DNA from: Salvelinus alpinus
Lineage: Eukaryota > Chordata > Actinopteri > Salmoniformes > Salmonidae
Assembly: GCF_045679555.1 (NCBI RefSeq)
Contig: NC_092098.1
Coordinates: forward strand, 16,444,538-16,508,537
Direction: 5' to 3'
Length of the DNA: 64,000 bases
The notes under the pieces are model-generated. The model was not told the DNA's origin. It searched no databases and saw only the letters and a list, made by a program, of their open reading frames with translations. Positions 22,827-34,214 of the stretch are shown here, piece by piece. Position numbers and translations under genes: made by a program. The stretch's first letter is position 1. Every line of letters begins with the position of its first letter.

Positions 22827-23834
22827 ATCGTAGGCCTCCCTGCGCAGCCCCTCACTGCTCCTCAGCCAGCAGCGGCTCAGCTCACTCAGCTCCACGATGG
22901 GCTGAACCTTTAACCTCACAGAGTCCCCAGACTGACGGATCTTCTCCACGATCTCGTCCCGGCTCTTATTCTCCACGTTGTGCCCGTTGATCTCCACTAA
23001 CCTGTCTCCAGGCACCAGACCCAGCGCCAGGTCCTTGGTCCCGGCTCCAGGCTCAGCAAAGTGGACCACCCTCCGGTAGACCCCACCGTCAGACCTCCGG
23101 TCCAACATGGTGGTGCGGCGCAAGGAGAAACCAAAGTCTCCTGTGTTGCGGCGCTGCAGCTCCAGTTCCCTGGGCTCAGGCATAGGTGGAGCCATGACGC
23201 CAGGCAGTCGCAGGTCTGCAGGGAAGGTCTTCTCCACCACTTCTGGGATGTGAACCCTCTTCCCAGCCCTGCTGTGGACCTGGAGATGCTGCTGGGAAGC
23301 CTGTCTGTGGTAGGTGTTCACCTTGTTCTCTAACTGGGGAGACGGTTGAGTTGAGCTTGGTGTGGAAGCCTCAGAGGCACTCTCCTCTTTGTTCATCTGG
23401 GAGAAGGACTTCATGATCTGGCCCACCTGGGAGTTCTGCTTGGCCAGACCACCGAACTTGGCCGCCCGCTCCTTCACAGAGATGCGATGGGGATCCTGTC
23501 CCCCCTCCCCCTTGATGTCATCACTGGAGCTGGCTGCACTCACCTGGCCCAGGTCCAGGACCATGCTGCCACGGTTACTGAAGCGATCAGCATCTAGATC
23601 AGTAAGGCTGAGCTCTGTGTTGCTAGCCACCTTGATAGGGATGGGGCTGGAGATCTCCAGCTTGACCTTGGAGTCCCTCTTAGAGCCTCCTCGGTGGAGA
23701 TTGAAGAAGCCCCGCCTCTGGCTCATCTCGTCCAGACTCGTCAGCTCTGCCTGGGACATCCTCTCCTTTTTGTCCTTCCTGTCTTTTTTCTCCTTCTTCC
23801 TCTCATCCTTGTCTTTCTTAATCAGATGGAACAT
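22827..23834 (-). CDS. myo18a: Unconventional myosin-XVIIIa, first coding exon
   Basis: Encodes the N-terminal 336 residues of myosin XVIIIa, an actin- and Golgi-associated unconventional myosin. I recognise it from [44 protein letters not shown] and a PDZ domain at about residues 222-312 ([54 protein letters not shown]), matching vertebrate MYO18A in order and spacing. The Lys/Glu-rich region is residues 6-26. I chose ATG 23834 because the family begins MFxL; the in-frame codon at 23846 is TTG. The exon ends after GAT at 22827, followed by GTAAGT (22826-22821), phase 0. Motor and coiled-coil exons are not in the window and must lie further left. Salmonids usually hold two or more copies of such genes, so aa/ab assignment is open. 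Confidence -1.
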
Positions 23835-25053
23835 ATTTGGCTCCAAATAGCAACCCCCTCAAGGTTGGTTTGTGTCAGTTTACACCAGGGGAGGTTCCAT
23901 ACACAAGTGAAGTATCAGTTCACGCTTTTGACCCAGGTCATGGGAACATCTGGGTGACACTTTGAAATGTAATCAGAGGGGCCATGAGGAGAGAAGAGAC
24001 AGTCAAGTAAGTATTTGGCCAGGCCATAATCCAACAATCATCCAATACAATGGCAATGAGATATCCTTACAGATCATACCCATGGCTAGAGACGATGACT
24101 CATGACAGAGAGAGTGTTTGTTACCCGGGAATGTCTAGGCTCATTTAAAGTAGCTGTTCAGTGTTTCCAGATTTCTATGAAATATGACCTATAATTACAA
24201 TACGAGTGAAATAGTTATTTCCAATTTCTTTATTAAGAATGTTAAAGGCCTAGTGAAGACAAAATCACGATTGTCATGTGTTTTATATACAGTATATCCA
24301 CACTATGAGGTTGGAATGTTACAGTGAACATGTGAAAATGATGATCATGCCCTTTTAGTGTAAGAGCTGTTTGAAAAGACCACATTAAATTTCCGCCAGT
24401 TTTTGTAGGATTGCGATTTTGGTCTACAAGATGACATCATGTAAATCTAAATTGTAATCTAAGTAATCCCCATAAGTATTTTTTTTTGCATAACAGGGCT
24501 ATAAACAATAACTAGTAATGCTGCATACACCAAGGTAAAAATCTTTCTTGTAAAAATGTGTATAATTTGCTGAGGTGTAGTCACTTTTGAGGACATTAGC
24601 TACACAGTACAAATATGATGCAAAAATGTATTTCCTATTGAACAAAACTGTAATGAATAAGGCTTGAAATGACTTAAGCTTTCTAAATATAATAAAATTA
24701 TAAAATGGCTAAGTATAAGATTTCACCTTTCTTATAACTGTAAAATACATATTTGCACATTTTCTAAAGGTCTCTCTTGATCAAAATGTCTGCCCCCACT
24801 GTTGTGAACATCACACCGAGCTCTGGCTTGGCTTCCTGAACTTGTTAGGAACTCTCCTTCTATCTCATATTAATCTTGTCTGTCTATGACAAACAGAAAG
24901 TGTTTTTGGTTTAAAATCTATGAATTATTTTAGATTACTTTGATCAAGTTGGCTATAAAATCGACCTGCTAGTGATGAAACCTGCTGTGCTACCATGTAA
25001 GGATTGCAGACATGTGCTTTGTCAGTCGCTGTGAAGTAGGGTTCAGCCAGGAG
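23835..25053. other. myo18a upstream flank or 5' intron
   Basis: No coding exon seen. Immediately upstream of the ATG the minus strand lacks a convincing acceptor, so whether the coding exon is exon 1 or 2 is undecided. AT-rich single-copy-looking DNA fills the rest. Confidence -1.
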
Positions 25054-28000
25054 TTAACCTCTTAAATGTAATGGCAAAATGTAGATTTCCACCTAAATAG
25101 ACATACCCAAAAATAACTGCTATTCATGTGTAATTACATGATTCGGACATGCCAAAACTTGGAAAGACATCTGGGAGATGAGGAAATGATCAGAAGATAG
25201 GAGTTACATAGTTCAGAATACACAAGATCAAGTATACATAAAACATATATAAAAATGTCTTATCAAACAAACTTGGTTACACAATTGTCCTTTATTAAAG
25301 AAGGTGCAAAATAGAAATAAGCTGAACTATTTACAAAATGGCATTTGTTTTACAAAATGGCATTTGTTTTACATCACAGGTGTAAATTATTAGATTTCAC
25401 TTTCACCATTCTTGTGCATGTCCTGGTAGTCTTTGAAGCAGTCCCTCTCTGCCAGGAAACAAAAAGCAAACTGGCATTTCGCACAGAAGATCTGGCATTT
25501 CCCCCTTTTTCCCCCCTGTGTTTTGTTCAATGCTTGCAGTTCTTCCTTTTGTCTTTTGGCATGTGTGTTGGATAGTGGCGCTCACCTTGAGTGGGGGGTC
25601 TTGTGATGGTTGTGAGGTTGCTTTGGGCCTCAAATTCAGCCATTTCCAACACCAGCTGCTCTCAGAAGGCCAACTGGGAGAGAAGGGTTTGACTTTTTGC
25701 TTTGGCCATCTGCTTGTAGAGAATGAAAACATTTACTGTAGCAATGTCCACAAAGTGGTCAAAAAAAGTCTTACCACTTCCTGGTCTTGTGGAGGACCTG
25801 GTAGTAGCCTATCAGAGCATCAGATAGGTCGACACACCCAATGATGGCATTGTAGTCCTTCACAGAAATGGGGACATTCTTCCTCACCCATGCCCCATTG
25901 GCATTTTTCACCCTCCTTGAGACATGGTTGTTATTGAATACCTTATGCTGTGTGGTGAGCATGGTTACTCTTCTAGTGTCCTTCCATTTCACAAAAAGCA
26001 GCTTGTTAGTCCTGATCCGACGTAGGGTCCCCCTCTCCACTGTCTTTGTCATGTCGTTTACCTTGGTCTTGGGGGAAAAGATTCTGTTCGGACGAATGGT
26101 GCCACAAGCTCTTATTTTCTTGTTCAGGAGGTCTATGAAAAGCATGGGACTAGTATACAAATTATCCACAAAGAGCTTGTACCCACTGCCAAGTAAGGGG
26201 AAGTCCATCAGCTGCATGACAGAGTCATAACTAAGGCCCTTCCCTGTGGGTGTGATCGCCTTGCCTTCATAAATGAAAAAGTTCCATGTGTAGGCAGAGG
26301 CTGAATCGGCTAGCACAAAGAGCTTGTAGCCCCATTTGGTTGACGTATTTGTCATATATTGCTTCAAGCCAATTGGAACCTTTGAGGCAACCATGCGCTC
26401 ATCTATAGATAGATTTTGAGCAGCCTGGAAGTAAGTTTTGCATGCCTCCACCATGTCATGATAAAGGGGCTTGACTCTTGCAAGACGATCATACCCTGCA
26501 GCCCCCTTCTTCTGGACATTCCCTGATCCTTTTGTGGGTCACTCATGTGAAGAGTACGGTTGATGGTCAAGAATCGGTTTTCACTTATGATGGAGGTGGG
26601 GAACTCGAACCGATAGAGTGGGGACTCCAGTTGTCAACTAGTCTTGATACATTTACCAGTCCCATGTAAATCACCAAGGAAATGTAGTTGAGCATGTCAC
26701 CCATGGTGACAGGTTTCCAGGACATCTTCCTTCCCCCTGCTACTTCATGGCCCCATACTTGTTGTTATTACTAATTAGCATCCCCAGTGCAGAGGTGGTA
26801 AAGTAGAGCTGAAACATCTGTAAGGGGTGTATGTTTCATCACTAACCATCTGTGGGCCTTCTGTTCATTTGGGTTTAAACCTAAATTGTTCTGGCTCCTC
26901 ATCTTCAATGCCACCTGTCCTTAGTTTCATCTTTTTTTAGATTGAGTATTTATTGGGTCATTATGTATGTTTGTAATAGTGTGTTATATGTGGAAATGTG
27001 TTCGTATTATAAATTGCATTTTAAATGTTTAAGGACTCTTGGAAGATTAGTCCAAATGGGGACTAAAAGAGATCCAAATCAAATCAAATCCCTCTGTTGT
27101 GCTGCTTCCACTGCCTCTCCCTCTTCTCTGTTGAGGCCTAGATCTCCACCCAGCCAACCGCAGCTCCAGATGAACTTGCAGGGAGGGGAGTGGTGCCAAG
27201 GCCTGCATTGGGATGGTTGAAGAGGAAAGGGGTCTTCGCGGAGTAGCGGATGTAGAACCATCAGACGGGGTGATTGAAACTGCAGTGGGGGGTGAAGACC
27301 TTGACCCAGGGGGGGCCTAAACGTTATCTGACAGTGACACAAAGAGGGTCTGAAGAACACACACAATGCAAACAGTAACACTTTGGAGACCAATGCAAAG
27401 GTGAGAACCACAAATAAACAATGGCCATGAGAGTTTAGTAGTCTCTCCAAAGTTACAAGGATGAAACTTAGAACATCAAACAGTGAACTAATATGAAACA
27501 TAGACAATAACTACTTTGGAATTATATAACATTGAAATTGCTTGTTACATTGGCCTATGTAAACTAAATTCAAAGCACAAAAAGTAGACAACTTATAAAA
27601 AATGAAATACATATAGTAAATTAGCTATACAAAGTCATGAAAATAATTTGCTTACAAATCTAAAAGTGGATCCTTCTAGAAAGCAAGTCCATAACCTCGT
27701 TGTTGTCCAAGTCACTCCCCTGATCCGAGTCCAGACAGTATTTTATTCAAAGCTTCTATGCATGTGTACTTATTCATAGCTACCTTCTTTTTATCTTCCT
27801 ATTCAATATTCTTAGTTTTTACCTTTTTATTCCCCCGTGAGAAGCCATCTTTTATGCTAAAGTGATGAAATTAAAGCGATGAAATCTGTTTACAATGTAA
27901 TGTAGTGTGCTCGGTGCGTCTCATCTCTGAGCCAGGTAGCAATAGTTTGCATTACGCATAAAAGGTTCTAAGCCTTGCTTTTTCCCACCCAGGTCAACTG

Positions 28001-28677
28001 TATATCCCTGGAAAGCTTTTCTCATTCGCTACAAGACTGTCGAGGTGCCATAGTAGCCAATCCCCTGTGTAATGGATGCCTACAGATGTGCAGATGTGCC
28101 TACAGGTGGACATTCGATGTTGCCATTAAGTCATACATCATCAGATAACATTGTCAATATGCTATATTTGTTTCTACCAACCTAAGGATTAATTTCATAC
28201 CCCCATGTAGCTATAGCTCAAACACAGACCAAATTGAAGCTCACCTTGTAAGATGTTTACTGTTTGGTGAAAACGTTGTGTGAAATAAACATTTTGACTC
28301 TCGGGGCTGGTGATCAATAACGGTAGGTCACAGGCAGACAAATAAGATATCCTCATGATCTGTGGAGTCCCGTCTTTAAATGGTGCTGTTTTGGTGCTGT
28401 ATGACCGTATTCCGTGTTTATTTTGTTTATGCTCACAACACTAACCGGAATGTAGGTCGCAGCCCACTTTAAATGAGGTCATCGGCTCGGCCTTCCCTTA
28501 GAAATTAGTATGCCCATATATGATAGTAAGTCACAAAGATTTGAAGGTACAGATCAATAGGCAAGATACTTAGCTTTCCGCAGACACCCTGCTTTTGCAG
28601 ATAGGGGCTACCGTTCTCATACTAGACTAAATTGAATAGGGTCCCCAAATATGGGGGCTTTACATTTAAGAGGTTAA
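25054..28677 (-). mobile_element. piggyBac element with TTAA target duplication
   Basis: TTAA at 25054-25057 and again at 28674-28677 directly flank perfect 14-bp inverted termini: CCTCTTAAATGTAA at 25058-25071 and its complement at 28660-28673. TTAA targeting is the hallmark of the piggyBac superfamily, and the interior carries a piggyBac transposase relic in minus orientation. Element length is 3616 bp, longer than usual because other repeat DNA (a LINE-like tail near 27050-27085) lies within it. Confidence -1.
25400..26930 (-). pseudogene. piggyBac (PGBD-like) transposase, frameshifted
   Basis: The longest open piece (26454-25771) contains [34 protein letters not shown] and [16 protein letters not shown], the three Asp-bearing blocks of the piggyBac catalytic domain, all with Asp present. 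Upstream, the frame is open to about 26545 and then shifts: the [10 protein letters not shown] block is in another frame, and LQMFQLYFTTSALG near 26800 in yet another, with stops between. Downstream of TRKW (25771) a frameshift separates [19 protein letters not shown], and the Cys-rich C-terminal region near 25430-25520 is out of frame as well. Non-functional. Confidence -1.
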
Positions 28678-31600
28678 TGGACAGTCGGAAGAGAGAATGA
28701 AATTGTAGGAGAGACACCCAGCTTCAAGTGGTGTCAGAGTACATGTCATACTTCAGTCAGAATTTTTTTTACCAGACAGACAGACAATGAGCAGAGAGGA
28801 AGAGGCTAAGTGAAAGAAAGGACCAAAAGGTTCATGGCTAGAATGAATCCAGCTTTTGTGAATTTATCATCAGATTTTACTTTTCGTAGCAGGTTAGGAT
28901 AATTAACAATGCAGGTTAGAATAATTAGGTTAATGTTAGGAAAAGGTTCAGGGTTAGCTAAAACGAAAACAATAAAATTAACTTTTGACGTTATTTTGAT
29001 ACAAGCTGGATCCCTTCTAGCCATGAGAGGCCCAACTCTGCCCAAAAATCGGTCTTCTATAGCAGGTGGCATTGTTAGGTTTCTTTCGGTACCCAAGTGA
29101 GGAGTTTTTGTATGGAGGTCAATGAGAGAGTCAAATTTGGTCAACAAAAAATCTAAATGTCTTATTTGCTACGTGAGGTTTATTTGACTGAATAGAAGTT
29201 TAATAAGGCTAAGGTTGTTACAAGTGTACTGATATAAGTAGCACACGTGACATCCCGGCAACTTTGTGAAAAAAACACTTCATATATGAGTTGTCTCGAG
29301 AGGGCTATGCATATTCATGACACGAGGCTAGTAGTATAGCATCTCCCTCTCCATTGAATACAGAGAGTTGACGTCAACAGCCCTCATTGAATTTAAAATG
29401 TTAAAATAATGAGATGTATCCACCAATCCAAATAGAGTAATAGGCAGGAGCTTGACAGCCCACAGTGCTGCTATGAGAACAACAACTCCCATTGTTAGGG
29501 AGGAGAGACAAGTATCTTATCAGTATATCCATAATCGTTGCAATGAGCCAGATGTTTCACCGGATGTCTAAATCTGAAGCATCCGGTTGGCATTTCCACA
29601 CAGCACCAATTATGGTGATGAGAGGAAGCCCAGTGACCGGCAGTGGGAGAAGATGGAGCGAGATGGATTTTGGTCGACTTTCTGCTCATTTTCTCATCGA
29701 TTGAACATTTGATCTCAATACAGTTCTGTTCCCAAAACTACTATCTGTTACGAACAGAATGGACTAAGTTTTGTACACTTTACGCTTTCCCCCCCAAAAA
29801 ATGTAAATGGTGCTGTTTAGAAGTGCAAGGGCTAATTGAGTTATTGCACACACGCACTTCACAGACTATGTGTTCCCTAATGGAAATAGATGCTTGAACA
29901 CGCTAATAGGCTCTCGTTAGCTCGTGCTTGGCTCTGCCCACCTCCTTGATTGTTCTGCCCGATATGATTAATTTGCTCCCATTGGAAACAACAGGTTGTG
30001 GTCTATCTTGGATTAGTGGTAAAAATCTTTGGATATACATCTGTATCCGTGGGAACCATAACTACCGCTCAATGCAAGCAAATGTGATCTACGGTGTCCA
30101 CAGATCAATTTATAAGCGAAAATGTCAGTCGGAACCGGTACCAGAATCACCCAGGTCCCCTAAACAAGGGACTTAATATTTAAGTGGCTTAATAGGCCAA
30201 TAATAAAAGAGAGTTCCAAACCTCTTTTCCAATAACAGATCATTTTTGCAGTTACTTTCAATTTAAAGATACAGTATATTATGCTGGAATATAGAAAAGT
30301 ACTCTCATGAACATGCAAGTAACATTTTTAAAGACCCAATGCAGCTGTTTTAAAACTAATATCAAATCATTTCTCAGTAACAATTTAGTGCCTAACTAAT
30401 ATATTTCCACTCAAATTGGCAAAAATTGCTTTTTAGCAAAAAAACTCTTTCTCAGGCAATAATTTTGCTAGGACAGTCTGGGAGTGGTCTGCGTGGGGAG
30501 GAGAAACCTGAAAACAAGCTGTTTATTGGCAGAGGGGGTTGGTTGAAACTCTTTCTTTTTGGTCTACTAACCAATTTACCGCATGGTGATGTCACCATGG
30601 AAAGCCGAAACTCCCGCCCATGCAAACCTGCTGATTAGAAGGTCCTGTGTAGATTCTATTTTCAACCAGCAACTATCAGGAAATAACACTAATCAATTTT
30701 TGTTCGTCAGCTGTTGTACAATATGATACCAAACATAGGAAAACAGAATTTTGACTGGACTTGGCCTTTAAACTGTCAGGGGTCAGCTTTACACAGCAAT
30801 GCATTTCAATGTGTCAATTAACTTAAATCACCAAGGGCTAGGTAGAAGCAACCAGACACCATTGTCGTAGTGAAGGTATCAGATGTGTTGGAGGCTGCCT
30901 TTCATTAAATAACAATGTTGCTTCTTTTCTGTCAGTAAACTGTTCAAAACCACTACACTTACAAGTGATGTTCCACAATTTCAGGCAGATTACTGTGGGG
31001 TTTCCAAAAGAAGTTGGTATGCTGATATGACTTTTGTAAGTTTCCATTGACGTGACACAAGTAATGTTCTTTCCAAGTTGTAAGTGAGAGGGATAGGGCA
31101 AAAGAGAGTGTGTCCTGTTGACCCTTCATTGAAACCTAATGTGCCCGAAGAAAAAGGAACCAAGGTTTCCGAAGCAGACTCCCTTTACACCGACCGGTAC
31201 AGTCCCAGTCCTGAGGGGCCAAAGAGTGTTCTGGCTTTTATCTAATCTTAATCAATTATAGTCGCAAAACAACTGGGAACTCAGATATCTCCGACTTCCG
31301 TCTGTGAAAATAATTTTGAACGGTCATCCAACTCGGGCATCTTTCTAAAGCTCTGACTTTCCGACCTGAAAGATCACAGATGTCATGATTTGACCTTCCT
31401 TTATACAGAGTTCCCATTTGTCTTGAAAACATCATATATTGGATCATGTACGGATCTTCATCTTCCAATCAAGTTGCTGAATCAGAAGCCATTCACTTCC
31501 TGACCACCTCACTCCACCCTAACCACGCCCTGCAGCTGAAAGCTGTCAGTGAATTACAGTGGTGACAGCGTTATCTCTACTATTGCAACACATTGATAAA

Positions 31601-31889
31601 CCACACTTGACAAAAATAAATAAGACACAGCCATTCTCCAATTTACATGGGCATATCAATAAAGTTACACAAACTAGGCTACTGACCCTCCCCATGCGTC
31701 TCGTGCCGCACAGCACTGCTATGAGAAGCAGTCATGCATGGACAAATGTGACCACTATCTAAAAACAAAAGGATAGCCTATAAACTGAATATGAACAGTA
31801 GCATATAATATGTGCGATATGATTGCCTATAGCCTATGCGAGCCATATATCTGGTGGGAATTACAAACAAATTAACATAAACGTAACCA
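28678..31889. other. No gene recognised
   Basis: Several short frames but none with recognisable domains. Sections such as 28895-28945 (GGTTAGAATAATTAGG-like) and 30240-30780 look like old interspersed repeats. No exon is supported. Confidence -1.
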
Positions 31890-32158
31890 CCCAGAGTAAA
31901 AAAACTGGTTGAATCAATGTTATTTCCACGTAATTTCAACCCCCCCAAAATCTGTGATGTTGAATCAACGCGAAAAACTGATTGGATTTGCAAAAAGTCA
32001 ACGAAAGGGCATTTCGTTTTTTTTTTACCTAACTTTTAACCTACATCCAATGACATGGTGACACGTTTTGTTGAGATCACGTTGAATTCATGTTAAATTG
32101 AGAACTCAACCAATGTAAATCAAATTTAGACGTTGAACGGACGTCTGTGCCATTGGGC
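31890..32158. repeat. Short member of the CACTGGGCAC-type TIR family
   Basis: Contains ACTGGTTGAATCAATG, TTTCCACGTAATTTCAACC and, at the right end, GGACGTCTGTGCCATTGGGC, a diverged form of the terminus seen at 3889 and 8001. Non-coding. Confidence -1.
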
Positions 32159-32654
32159 TGTTCGGTTACACCTGCAACAACATATTCCTGACAGAATGTA
32201 TACATTGTTGCTGAATTATTGCCTACTCGTATCCAACACTGTGGAGAGGTTATTGTCGCTGTAGTCACAGCTTGGTCATAATGCGCTCCCTTTAAGCTGC
32301 TTTGCCCTCATTCTTTACCACACTGGTGGCTTCACATGACCAACAGTTTAATCGAGAGCAGAAAGATGTAGCATACACACCGTGGTCTAATTAAAAAATA
32401 AAAACGAATATTAGGTTACTCACCGCTCAGTGATATGCTGGTTTAGTGTTGGTGAGCAGTCCGATGAATGGTTGAGTAAGATTGTAAGTAGCTTCAGCAG
32501 TTTTATTGCAGTCTGCCGTTGCAGGGCAGTCCAGTCTATTAAGGCATGACTTACTGTCAGCTGGTTTGCAGTGATCCCTACTGGCTTGTTTGGGGATTAG
32601 ACTATAGACTATAGGGACAGAGGGATCATATGGAGGACCAAACCTGCCATAATT

Positions 32655-32900
32655 AGAATTAAATGAATAAATAAATAAATGCACACATAAATAGATAAAT
32701 ATATGAATAAATAAATAATTGCACATATAAATAGATACATAAATTAATGAATGAATGATTGCACATATAAATAGATAAATAAATGAATGAATGAATGATT
32801 GCACATACAAATAGATAAATGAATGACTGATTGCACATATAAATAGATAAATGAATGAATGAATGAATGATTGCACACATAAATAAATATTTAAATAATT
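32655..32900. repeat. Minisatellite, 36-44-bp variable units
   Basis: About six units, each starting TTGCACAYATAAATAGATA and followed by a variable number of AATG/AAAT tetranucleotides. Repeated IHSFIYLFICA-like translations on the minus strand are products of the repeat, not a protein. Confidence -1.
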
Positions 32901-33705
32901 CATCCCATTTTCTTTCATTTTATTCATTTATATTATTTCATTTATTTATGTATTTCTTCCTCCAATATGACAATGAGGGGGTGTCAAGCAAACATATGTG
33001 GTTGGTATCTGAAACAACTTTGGATGATCAATGCCAAGGCACATTGATCAATTGCATTTGCCTGGGCTGCATTCAAAATGACAGAACATGTTAAAAGGCC
33101 ATGTTCCACAATAGCACTCCCCAAACAATAATATGTAGCGCATATAGCTATGTATCAATATGATATGTAACTTTTTTGAGGGGAAATTGGAGGTAAAATC
33201 TATTATATGCTGCTGTGCTGCACGTGCACCATAAAAACACAAAGAAACATGCTTGACATAGAAACAGATGAACAGTTTTGGAACACTGAGCCATTGACTC
33301 CCTGCCTGCACTGAGGTGGCTGTGTTACGGGTGGGTTGCTTTTGACAATAAGGCATCGGACTACAGCCATATAGTTTTGAACCTAGAAGAAGACCAAGAG
33401 ACAAGAAGGAGTCAACCGAGATGGGCGAGAGGAATGTCCAGTTGTCCAGAAAAGCATGGTAAGGTCACATTACTGAGTATCAAGCTAGCTATTTTGGCTA
33501 CAACTGATAAAGTCGAGTTGGCTAGCGAGCTGCTTTTTACAGCCAGACTCTCAGTTTTACACTTAGGTAGCTAGCTAGATAATTAACTAAATTGCAATTA
33601 TCATAAACCATTATTATCTAGCTAGCTACGGTACCTAAATATCTGTCAGATGTAAAGCAAGCAGGATTGTGGCATGTCAGAAGCAATACATGTTGGTTAG
33701 CTCAC
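32901..33705. other. No firm gene; weak first-exon candidate
   Basis: ATG at 33421 in a fair context is followed by 38 nt and a GTAAGG donor at 33459 (MGERNVQLSRKAW...). I do not recognise the peptide. The rest is AT-rich with GCTAGCTAG-type repeats. Confidence -1.
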
Positions 33706-34195
33706 ATTAACGAGATCAATCAATCAATCAAATGTATTTGTAAAGCACTTTTTACATCAGCCGATGTCACAAAGTGCTATACAGAAACCCAACCTAAAAC
33801 CCCAAACAGCAAGCAATGCAGATGTAGAAGCACGTGGCTAGGAAAAACTCCCTAGAAAGGCAGGAACCTAGGAAGAAACCCAGAGAGGAACCAGGCTCTG
33901 AGGGGTGGCCAGTCCTCTTCTGGCTGTGCCAGGTGGAGATTAAAAGAGTACACGGCCATTAAGGCCAGATTGTTCTTCAAGATGTTAAAACGTTCATAGA
34001 TAACCAGAAGGGTCAAATAATAATAATCACAGTGGTTGTAGAGGGTGCAACAGGTCAGCACCTCAGGAGTAAATGTCAGTTGTCTTTTCATAGCCGAGCA
34101 TTCAGAGTTCGAGACAGCAGGTGTGGTAGAGAGAGAGAGTCGAAAACAGCAGGTCCGGGACAAGGTAGCACGTCCGGTGAACAGGGCAGGTAGAA
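33706..34195 (-). repeat. Salmonid interspersed repeat, copy 2 (inverted)
   Basis: Reverse complement of the repeat at 15846-16540: GGTGGCTAGG-type and CTTCTGGCTGTGCC stretches correspond. It abuts the 3' end of the gypsy relic and is read through by a frame that starts in integrase. Confidence -1.
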
Positions 34196-34214
34196 TACCC
34201 CCCCCCCCCCTCCA

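Noticed and set aside
23362-23850. Plus-strand 162-codon frame opposite the myo18a exon
   Set aside because: It is the antisense shadow of a conserved exon, with low-complexity Ser/Leu/Phe content.
27079-27507. 142-codon minus-strand frame within the piggyBac element
   Set aside because: No piggyBac or other domain is visible; compositionally biased (Leu/Pro/Phe) and overlaps a LINE-like tail.
32427-32927. 166-codon minus-strand membrane-like protein (IHSFIYLFIC repeats)
   Set aside because: Translation of the minisatellite at 32655-32900; the hydrophobic look is due to AT-rich repeats.
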